Made by a program: the position numbers and the translations under genes
Assembly (NCBI RefSeq): GCF_004570605.1
Contig: NZ_SPPB01000009.1
Coordinates: 1 to 44,258 of the forward strand
Origin: Granulicatella sp. WM01
GTDB taxonomy: Bacteria > Bacillota > Bacilli > Lactobacillales > Aerococcaceae
DNA length: 44,258 nucleotides
Reading direction: 5' to 3'
Part shown: piece by piece, positions 34,184 through 41,070 of the stretch
How the letters are laid out: each line of letters starts with the position of its first letter
Position numbering within the stretch: the stretch's first letter is position 1
The notes under the pieces: generated by a model
Seen by the model: the letters and a program-made list of their open reading frames with translations, nothing else
Database searches by the model: none
Told to the model about the DNA's origin: nothing

Positions 34184-35270
34184 TACATTTCTCCAATTCA
34201 TTAACTAATTTTTCTAATGCATAAGTTGCTTCAATAATATCTTCATCTTTAATATTTGGTACAGCCAAACGGAATGTTTCTTTATGACTTGCAGCAAATT
34301 GTGCCATTTTTTTCACAGCACTTTCCATAGGTTCTTCAATATTCAACTGTTTCCACGCATAAATGAATTTATTTTGTGCAAAAAAAGGAATCAAACGTTT
34401 AACTTCATGCCACTCTTTCATAGCACATAATTGAATAAGTAATCCATAAGACACTTTAACTCCATGTTGAATACGGTGTGTTTCTTCAAATAAAGATAGT
34501 GCATTATGTACAGCATGTGCTCCAGATATTCGCCCATATTCACAAGCAAATCCACCGACAGCACCAGAAATATTAAATATAGTATCAACAATGCGTTTAA
34601 AATCTTCACTTGCATTAAAATCATCAAAATCTTTTAACGCTTTAGGCGTATCACGTAATAAAATGCGTTGTGTCACCTTAGCAGCTGCTAGACCTAATTC
34701 AACATTTGCCTCTAGGTATCCTTGTACGTGTCTTGTAATACTTTCTGCTTCATACCATTTCACTAAGGTGTCACAAATCCCACCTATAAAGTACTCTTTT
34801 GGAGAATGTACCAACAACTCTAAATCAACTAGACAACAAAATGGCATGCGTTTAATATAATCTATCTGCTTAAACACCTTATTAGGATAATAAACCGCAA
34901 CAACTGCAGAAGTAGGTGCACATGTCCCTAATACTGTAGGCACCATAATAAGTTCGCAATCCAATCTTTCAGCAACCAATTTAGCAGTATCACACACTTT
35001 TCCGCCACCAATAGCAATAATCACATCCGCATCTTTACTCAAATTAGACAGCCTATCTGCATCTTCATGGCTTGACGTATGATCATAACGTAATACTGGA
35101 ATATGGCTAAAATCGTCTGGACAATACTCTAAAAATGCATGGTAGGATTTTTCTCCTGTAATCATATAAGGTTTTTGAAATCCCAAAAGTTTGTCTTTCA
35201 AATAGCGTAATGCTCCTACTTGACTAATATACTGCCCCGGGGTACTACGGGTTACTTGTTCAAATTTCAT
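34173..35270 (-). CDS. Iron-containing alcohol dehydrogenase family protein (GldA/HcxA-like)
   Basis: 365 residues from the ATG at 35270 (GAGGAAAATGA upstream); an in-frame ATG at 35288 lacks a site. The nucleotide-binding part includes VIIAIGGGKVCDTAKLVAE near residue 85 and VPTVLGTCAPTSAVVAVYY. The metal ligands are probably Asp in GGICDTLVKWYEAE and His in GAHAVHNAL and HRIQHGVKVSYG. It is closer to glycerol/hydroxycarboxylate dehydrogenases than to classical alcohol dehydrogenases; the substrate is open. It has its own -10-like TATAAT near 35335 and is cotranscribed with the serine hydrolase. Confidence 0.85.
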   Translation of the reverse strand: MKFEQVTRSTPGQYISQVGALRYLKDKLLGFQKPYMITGEKSYHAFLEYCPDDFSHIPVLRYDHTSSHEDADRLSNLSKDADVIIAIGGGKVCDTAKLVAERLDCELIMVPTVLGTCAPTSAVVAVYYPNKVFKQIDYIKRMPFCCLVDLELLVHSPKEYFIGGICDTLVKWYEAESITRHVQGYLEANVELGLAAAKVTQRILLRDTPKALKDFDDFNASEDFKRIVDTIFNISGAVGGFACEYGRISGAHAVHNALSLFEETHRIQHGVKVSYGLLIQLCAMKEWHEVKRLIPFFAQNKFIYAWKQLNIEEPMESAVKKMAQFAASHKETFRLAVPNIKDEDIIEATYALEKLVNELEKCSEI

Positions 35271-35373
35271 CTCATTTTCCTCGTCCATTTATTTTAAAAA
35301 CATTTAACACATCTTAAATATATTTACGCTTTATTATATCACGTATGTATATATTTTTAAAACCTATCATTAA

Positions 35374-35407
35374 ACAAAAAGGACAAGAAAAAGCCCGTTC
35401 TTTTTGT
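35374..35407 (-). terminator. Hairpin after yabA
   Basis: ACAAAAAGGAC (35374-35384) pairs with GTTCTTTTTGT (35397-35407) with one G-T pair. It lies between yabA and the dehydrogenase gene and probably ends the tmk-yabA transcript. Confidence 0.6.
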
Positions 35408-35444
35408 ACTTCACATGATTGTGTTACCAGACTTTTCCCAATCC

Positions 35445-35777
35445 CTAATCCTCACCTTGACTTAGCAAAGACTCACATAATAAACATACTTCATCACGTT
35501 GTATCCCATAAAAATTGTGACAAATATGCACACCTGAATCATAAAGATGCTCCAAATTTGACAATCCATACTTTTGAGCATGTTTAGTATCTAATTCTTT
35601 ATCTACCAATTCCAAGGCATCTAATTTTTCTCTTAAATGCGCATTTTCAATTTTTAAACTACTATTTTCATCGATCAATTTATGAATTGTATCTTTCATA
35701 TTTTGAATAGTCACTCCAATAAGAGCACTACTCTTTTCAACGACTTCCAGTTGCTCGTATAATTCTTGACTATCCAT
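35445..35777 (-). CDS. yabA: Replication initiation control protein YabA
   Basis: 110 residues. The N-terminal half is a coiled coil (MDSQELYEQLEVVEKSSALI onward, about 1-60) for oligomerisation. The C-terminal zinc domain has GVHICHNFYG and DEVCLLCESLL, giving the Cys/His ligands. YabA binds DnaA and DnaN and restrains initiation in Firmicutes. It starts 3 bases after holB. In Bacillus the ricT/yaaT gene sits between these two genes; it is missing here. Confidence 0.95.
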   Translation of the reverse strand: MDSQELYEQLEVVEKSSALIGVTIQNMKDTIHKLIDENSSLKIENAHLREKLDALELVDKELDTKHAQKYGLSNLEHLYDSGVHICHNFYGIQRDEVCLLCESLLSQGED

Positions 35778-35780
35778 TCT

Positions 35781-36761
35781 CTACCCTCGCACAATCTCCA
35801 AGCACAAACGTTCAAAACACACCTGTGCGGAAACAAAATTATTTACATTTTCTTTTGCTTGTAATAAATATTCTAGTCCTTTTTCTGGATCAAATATTAT
35901 TTTTTTATAATTAGGCATTAGTTTTTTCAAATGCACATGCTCCTCTTGATGCTCTTTAAGCATAAGAGCATCTCTGAAATAAATACTTAGTATATCTAAA
36001 CCATACAAAGCATATTCTTTTTGAGATAACCACTCCATTAGTTTTGTTTGTACAAAAATAAATGCATATATATCTTTTGCAAACAATAATTCGCACCATT
36101 GCCATAACGCTTGATGATAGTGTTGAAACGTTTCTGAAGTTCCCAATTCAATAATCTTATGAACATCTTGACTTAATTCCACTAAAATGGCACGTAAAGT
36201 ATCTAAAGTGACCTTGTCTTTAACCATTTCATTTAACATCTCCTTAGATAAAGGAGTTAGACTAAGGAGTTGCGTTCGCGATAAGATCGTCGGCAATACA
36301 TTATCCTTGTTATCAGTCAATAAAAGAAAATACACATTTGACTGTGGTTCTTCTAAACTTTTTAACAAACTATTAGCTGCACTAACACTCATTTTGTCAA
36401 CATGTTTTAAAATATACACTTTTTTTTGATGTTCTAAACTGCTGTAATGTGTGCTATCTTTTAACTCTCTAATTTGCTCTACTTTCAAAGTTGCCCCATC
36501 TGGTTCAATCCATTCAACATCTATAAACTCTCTTGCTAAAATACGTTGACAGTTTTGGCATGTATAGCATGCTCCGTGCTCTGTTGGTGTTTGACAAAAC
36601 AACGTTTGCGCTAACCAATCTGCTAATTCATCTGCACCCATACCTTCTAAACCTGAAAACAAATAAGCATGCACTAAAGCATTACGTTGCCAAGCACGTA
36701 ATAAATACTCTTGAATACTCGGCTGTTTTTTGAACACCAACGCTGCTTTATCATCTTTCAT
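35781..36761 (-). CDS. holB: DNA polymerase III delta' subunit
   Basis: 326 residues from the ATG at 36761 (TTAAGG upstream); an in-frame ATG at 36785 would overlap darA. The AAA+ fold has the zinc cysteines (HGACYTCQNCQRIL) near residue 75, VEQIRELKD, and the SLLKSLEEP motif with ILSRTQ. The P-loop reads GLEGMGADELA and lacks the Lys, consistent with a non-hydrolysing delta'. It is part of the clamp loader. Its place in the tmk-darA-holB-yabA cluster is the common Firmicute arrangement. Confidence 0.95.
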   Translation of the reverse strand: MKDDKAALVFKKQPSIQEYLLRAWQRNALVHAYLFSGLEGMGADELADWLAQTLFCQTPTEHGACYTCQNCQRILAREFIDVEWIEPDGATLKVEQIRELKDSTHYSSLEHQKKVYILKHVDKMSVSAANSLLKSLEEPQSNVYFLLLTDNKDNVLPTILSRTQLLSLTPLSKEMLNEMVKDKVTLDTLRAILVELSQDVHKIIELGTSETFQHYHQALWQWCELLFAKDIYAFIFVQTKLMEWLSQKEYALYGLDILSIYFRDALMLKEHQEEHVHLKKLMPNYKKIIFDPEKGLEYLLQAKENVNNFVSAQVCFERLCLEIVRG

Positions 36762-36771
36762 GATACTAACC

Positions 36772-37101
36772 TTAAAATTGAGCAAACTGCTCTACTGGTA
36801 AGACAAATACAGTTGCTCCCCCTACAGTAACTTGTAACGGATATGACATCAATCCATCTAAACCTACACCTAACATAGATTGTTGCATCATTGTTTCTTC
36901 ACGTTGAGAACAATTTTCACGAATCACATCTAATACATCTTGAACACGTTCATCTTCTACGCCAATTAGAAAAGTCGTACTTCCTGAACGTAATAAACCT
37001 CCTGTTGATGCCAACTTTGTTGAACGTAAATTCGCTTCAACTAATGCACGGCTTAACTCTGAACTATCTTTATCTTGTACAATTGCCATAACAATTTTCA
37101 T
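36772..37101 (-). CDS. darA: Cyclic-di-AMP-binding PII-like protein DarA/PstA (YaaQ)
   Basis: 109 residues, the standard length. It begins MKIVMAIVQDKDSSELSRAL and has the nucleotide-binding STGGLLRSGSTTFLIGVED, then the end GGATVFVLPVEQF. Homotrimers bind c-di-AMP in the cytoplasm; the downstream target is unknown in most species. GGAGGTTACACAA-type sequence precedes the start. It lies between tmk and holB, as in many Firmicutes. Confidence 0.95.
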   Translation of the reverse strand: MKIVMAIVQDKDSSELSRALVEANLRSTKLASTGGLLRSGSTTFLIGVEDERVQDVLDVIRENCSQREETMMQQSMLGVGLDGLMSYPLQVTVGGATVFVLPVEQFAQF

Positions 37102-37113
37102 TTGTGTAACCTC

Positions 37114-37758
37114 CTAATATCTAAATAATTGTGAATATTTTTCTTTTAAAATACGCACGCATTGCTCAACTAAGTCCTCTACAGATTCTCTACCGTCTAA
37201 TAATACAATACGTTGCCTATTGTGTTCAACTAGGTGTAAATAGCCTTGCCGAACCGCTTTATGAAACTCCACATTTTCCATATCTAAACGATTAATCTCA
37301 TTCCCACGTTGTGCATAAATTCGCTCTAAGCCAATTTCAGGTTCAATATCCAAATAAATCGTTAAATCTGGATAATAATGATCTATTGCAAACTCATTAA
37401 TGTCTTGTATCTGTTTTGCACCAATCCCTCGTGCATAACCTTGATACGCGATCGAACTATCTACAAAACGATCACACAACACCATTTTCCCTTGATTTAA
37501 AGCCGGAATAATTTTATCTACCAAATGTTGTCGTCTTGAAGCTGCATACAACAACGCCTCTGTCCTAGCATCCATTTGTATATGATTAGGATCTAAAATT
37601 AATGCACGAATTTTTTCAGCAATAGCATTTCCACCAGGCTCACGAGTAGATAAAAGCTCTACTTTTAACACTTCTGACAAGACTGGAATAAGTTGATTAA
37701 TCAAAGTCGTTTTCCCTGCTCCATCTGGTCCCTCGATTGTTATAAACACTCCTGCCAT
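37114..37758 (-). CDS. tmk: Thymidylate kinase
   Basis: 214 residues. The P-loop is EGPDGAGKTTL near residue 9, then the DR motif STREPGGNAIAEKIR and the LID region YARGIGAKQIQ. It phosphorylates dTMP to dTDP. AAGGAGTAGATAC precedes the ATG. It is the first gene of the leftward replication cluster and is divergent from the Mbeg1-like gene. Confidence 0.97.
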   Translation of the reverse strand: MAGVFITIEGPDGAGKTTLINQLIPVLSEVLKVELLSTREPGGNAIAEKIRALILDPNHIQMDARTEALLYAASRRQHLVDKIIPALNQGKMVLCDRFVDSSIAYQGYARGIGAKQIQDINEFAIDHYYPDLTIYLDIEPEIGLERIYAQRGNEINRLDMENVEFHKAVRQGYLHLVEHNRQRIVLLDGRESVEDLVEQCVRILKEKYSQLFRY

Positions 37759-37861
37759 GTATCTACTCCTTCATTCAAACTCTTCATCCTATTTTATCAT
37801 AAAACACGAAAACTTGCTCTATATTTGATACATATTCTTAAATATCCTTTTTTGTTTTTCT

Positions 37862-37888
37862 TTGATACCTGCTCAATTATGGTATAAT
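37862..37888 (+). promoter_or_regulatory. Probable promoter of the Mbeg1-like gene
   Basis: TTGATA (37862-37867), 15 bases, TATAAT (37883-37888). The spacing is short; reading TTTGAT one base earlier gives 16. It lies about 45 bases before the start codon. Confidence 0.5.
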
Positions 37889-37933
37889 AGACACATAGGA
37901 ATGAATAATCCCCTATGTAATGAGGAGAATATA

Positions 37934-39001
37934 ATGACAACTATTTTTGATTACTTAAATTGGCGTGGAGATTTAACTTTTAAACAAGCTCCCTTTAATG
38001 AAATTGACAGTTTAATCTTAACACGATTTTGTTATTTACCACTAGACAACATTGTCACAAATACTCCACAAACTTTACACTGTATCGGAAAACACTTTTT
38101 CAATCTCAATCGACAAAATCATCCTGATGTCGTCATGCCAGAAGATATTACACTTTTACGTCTAATGATGCAAACAAGACGTTTCAAATCTCTCTTGCTA
38201 CAGCACTATATTAATACGATTGACTATGACCATGAAGAACAATTTTCTGCTTTACTTATCCAGTTAAATAAAACAACGTCTTACGTTGCTTTTCGTGGAA
38301 CAGACCTGACACTTGTCGGTTGGAAAGAAGACTTAAACTTGGCTTTTAAATCAAGCATTCCCTCTTACCATTCGGCAGTAGCTTATCTAAATGCATTAGA
38401 GGATGTTTTACACCATCATGTTATTTTAGGAGGACATTCAAAAGGTGGTCACTTAGCCTTATATGCCGGATTATTTACACAAATGGCTATCCGTTCAAAA
38501 CTCATTGCAATTCATAACTTTGACGGTCCTGGATTCCCAGATGACATTTTACAATTACCACAATATCAAACATTAAAACCTATCATGCGCACTTATGCAG
38601 CGATTGTTGGCTATATTTTTAAACATAATCATACATTCATCACAATTGATAGCTCTGCAAAAGATTTTTCAAAGCATGATACATACACATGGAATGTTAC
38701 ACATCATGTCATTACGCGCTCTGCTCATATCCCTAAATCAGCAATTGCCCTGACCCACGTATTAGACTATCTGTTTTCTCGATTGAGTACACAACAAATT
38801 CAACATCTTATTGATTCTGTCTATCAAATGGCGCTATCTTCACATATTTCTACCATTACAGAACTCCAAAAGCTAGACTTCAAACGGATAAGTGCATTGA
38901 TTAAATCTTACAATCAACTAACTAAGGAAGATACTGCTCTCATACATAAATGCATCATTGAGTTTGTTAAAGCTATTAACTACCATAGAAAAAATCAGTA
39001 A
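37934..39001 (+). CDS. Mbeg1-like (DUF2974) alpha/beta-hydrolase
   Basis: 355 residues from the ATG at 37934, which has GAGGAG at good spacing; an in-frame ATG at 37862 overlaps the promoter. It opens with TTIFDYLNWRGDLTF, typical of the family. The lipase-like nucleophile elbow is LGGHSKGGHLALYAG near residue 170, preceded by YVAFRGTDLTLVGWKED. It is probably a cytoplasmic esterase or lipase; the substrate is not known for this family. The remainder is helical. It is a single gene. Confidence 0.85.
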   Translation: MTTIFDYLNWRGDLTFKQAPFNEIDSLILTRFCYLPLDNIVTNTPQTLHCIGKHFFNLNRQNHPDVVMPEDITLLRLMMQTRRFKSLLLQHYINTIDYDHEEQFSALLIQLNKTTSYVAFRGTDLTLVGWKEDLNLAFKSSIPSYHSAVAYLNALEDVLHHHVILGGHSKGGHLALYAGLFTQMAIRSKLIAIHNFDGPGFPDDILQLPQYQTLKPIMRTYAAIVGYIFKHNHTFITIDSSAKDFSKHDTYTWNVTHHVITRSAHIPKSAIALTHVLDYLFSRLSTQQIQHLIDSVYQMALSSHISTITELQKLDFKRISALIKSYNQLTKEDTALIHKCIIEFVKAINYHRKNQ

Positions 39002-39108
39002 TTCTCTAACTCTACAAGTAAAAGAAAATTGTATCATTTCTTTATTTAAGAAAAAGTATCATCAAAATGTTACGTAATATAAAAAATTAGAACACAACAT
39101 TAAGCTAC
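39002..39108. other. Space after the Mbeg1-like gene
   Basis: A weak AT hairpin (AAAGAAA with TTTCTTT, near 39021-39042) may end the gene. No other signal seen. Confidence 0.3.
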
Positions 39109-39200
39109 AAATAACAAAAACTACAAGGAAACAACGTTTATGAACGTTACTCCCTTGTAGTTTTAAACATATCACTTCAAACAATGTTTAATTTGCTCCA
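39109..39200 (+). repeat. Dispersed hairpin element, copy D
   Basis: The left block is AAATAACAAAAA. The stem is AAAACTACAAGG (39117-39128) with CCTTGTAGTTTT (39153-39164), and an inner AACGTT/AACGTT pairing. The right block AAACATATCACTTC and AAACAATGTTTAATT agrees with copy A base for base through the first word, although the stem is entirely different. A short imperfect 15-base tandem (GCTCCACCCCC, GCTTCACCCCC) follows. Confidence 0.78.
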
Positions 39201-39506
39201 CCCCCGTTTGCTTCACCCCCAAAAAAGTCCTACTTTCTATCACATAACACACCTTCAACATATCAAAAAAATATGTTTGTCGCTTATATAAAGCTCTCCT
39301 ATCAAAAAATAGTTTTACACTAAAAGATGACAATTCTTATAAATGACTTGATATTTATAAAGTATCGGCATAAAATGAATGTGACTTACTTTTATACGTG
39401 AGCTTACCTTATAGGGCTTGTATATATTAGGCATATAGAATGCGTATAGACACTATTGCTTGCACTTGTTAGTGCATAGGCACACAATATCAACAAGGAG
39501 AATATT
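39201..39506. other. Upstream region of the aromatic-acid-exporter-like gene
   Basis: No gene. Features seen are a TAGAAT-like -10 near 39437 and a small hairpin GCACTTGTTAGTGC near 39462-39475 in the presumed leader. Confidence 0.35.
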
Positions 39507-40478
39507 ATGTCAATTTTAGAGAGAACAATAAAAATCGTATTGGCTACTTGCTTGTCTATTTATCTTGCAACACTCATTCAACTACCCTTTGCAACGTCTG
39601 CCGGCATTATTGCTATTTTGAGCATTTTAGATACAAGACGATCTTCTTTTATTATGGCAATGCAGCGGATTAGTTCAGCTTTGCTAGCTTTATTGATTGG
39701 TAGTCTATGTTTCTCCCTATTCCATTTTTCTGTATGGAGTTTTGGTATTTATTTAGTATGCTATGTTCCTATTGCCTATTTTTTCAATTTACACCATAGC
39801 ATTGCACCAAGTTCTGTATTAGTTGCCCATTTATTCATTCAACAGAGCATAAATTGGCTTATTCTATCACAAGAAATTCTTCTTTTAGTCATCGGAACAA
39901 GTCTTGCATTACTATTCAACAGTTATATGCGTTCAAATAACCATAAAATAACTGCTTACCAGCAACGTGTTGAACACCTATTGCAACATACCTTATTGCA
40001 AGTGAATGATGCCCTACAACACAATACAGCAATTCAGATTGGACAATCTTTACAGACATTACGACAAACACTTAAGGAAGCTAAGCAGATTGTTTATCAA
40101 GAGCGAGATAACCAGTTATTCAGCCGTACGAATTATTTTGTTCACTATTTTGACATGCGTGAAAATCAAGTTAAATTATTAGAACAAATGGTTCGTCATC
40201 TGCACCTTTGCCAACTTGAGTTAACAGAAAACAAAATCTTGGCAGGTATTTTTTATTTAAGTGCCAATCAATTAAGTCAAACAAATTCAGCCATACCTTT
40301 ACTCCAAAACATTACAGAATTACTGTCTTATTTTAGACAACGCCCTCTACCACAAACACGAGAGGAATTTGAAGGACGAGCGATACTTTTTCAATTACTC
40401 AACGATTTCACACATTTTATTCAACTAAAAGTTGATTTTTATACAGAATACCAAGAACAGATTGAACTTAATCACTAA
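39507..40478 (+). CDS. Aromatic acid exporter family protein (DUF939/FUSC-like)
   Basis: 323 residues. The N-terminal half (about 1-145) has five to six membrane segments and begins SILERTIKIVLATCLSIYLATLI, with ATSAGIIAILSILDTRRSS, typical of the family's N-terminal domain. The C-terminal half is soluble and helical (QRVEHLLQHTLLQVND onward). Family naming comes from aromatic-acid efflux homologues; the substrate here is unknown. CAAGGAGAATATT precedes the ATG. It is a single gene, convergent with copY. Confidence 0.85.
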   Translation: MSILERTIKIVLATCLSIYLATLIQLPFATSAGIIAILSILDTRRSSFIMAMQRISSALLALLIGSLCFSLFHFSVWSFGIYLVCYVPIAYFFNLHHSIAPSSVLVAHLFIQQSINWLILSQEILLLVIGTSLALLFNSYMRSNNHKITAYQQRVEHLLQHTLLQVNDALQHNTAIQIGQSLQTLRQTLKEAKQIVYQERDNQLFSRTNYFVHYFDMRENQVKLLEQMVRHLHLCQLELTENKILAGIFYLSANQLSQTNSAIPLLQNITELLSYFRQRPLPQTREEFEGRAILFQLLNDFTHFIQLKVDFYTEYQEQIELNH

Positions 40479-40517
40479 TAGCATAAACTTTTTTATATAC
40501 CATTTAAGCTGAATGAA

Positions 40518-40585
40518 AGGGACTGGGAAAAATTCTCAATTTTAGACACATACTTCAGACAATACTTAGCCTTTTCCTAATCCCT
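40518..40585 (+). terminator. Element E: truncated dispersed element forming a terminator between the exporter-like gene and copY
   Basis: AGGGACTGGGAAAA (40518-40531) pairs with TTTTCCTAATCCCT (40572-40585), with one mismatch and one G-T pair. The loop holds the right half of the dispersed element: TTCTCAATTTTA, then GACACATACTTC and AGACAATACTTAG. The left arm of the element's own hairpin is lost. It probably ends both convergent genes. Confidence 0.6.
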
Positions 40586-40640
40586 GTAACATTCATACAA
40601 CAATCTTCCAATAGATTACCTATTATTGACTAACAAATTC

Positions 40641-41069
40641 TTATTCTTTTTCTATCGGGCAACATGTACATTGCCCTTTTGGACAACAACACACTATTTG
40701 TTCTGGAGCATGCTCTATATGCCCATGCAGTTTATCCATTAAGCAATATATATCTTTTTTACTCATCGGTATATCATCAAGTAAACGATAAATCAATTGA
40801 GCCTTTTTTTTATGGCATAGCAATTGAATATCGTGTTGTACTTTTTGATATACCATGTTTTCTTTATTCACCGTTGCAAAATATAGATATGTTTTTCCTT
40901 GTTTTTCAGTCGTTAAATAGCCTTTCTTTACAAGACGTGCTAATAGCGTTTTAACAGTTGACAAACTCCATTGTAATTCTTCTTCCAAAGTACGATAAAT
41001 ATTTATAGCTTCTATGCTTCTGTTCGCCCACACGATCGCCATAATACGCCATTCTGCTGATGTAATCAT
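40641..41069 (-). CDS. copY: CopY-family copper-responsive repressor
   Basis: 142 residues. The winged helix (about 1-70) includes ITSAEWRIMAIVWANRS and LSTVKTLLARLVKKGYL, as in the BlaI/CopY family. The C-terminal metal motif CCCPKGQCTC fits Cys-x-Cys-x4-Cys-x-Cys, which binds zinc in the DNA-bound form and copper when released. It follows copA by one base, the reverse of the more usual copY-first order. The regulated site is the cop box before copA. No copZ chaperone gene is present. Confidence 0.93.
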   Translation of the reverse strand: MITSAEWRIMAIVWANRSIEAINIYRTLEEELQWSLSTVKTLLARLVKKGYLTTEKQGKTYLYFATVNKENMVYQKVQHDIQLLCHKKKAQLIYRLLDDIPMSKKDIYCLMDKLHGHIEHAPEQIVCCCPKGQCTCCPIEKE

Positions 41070-41070
41070 T

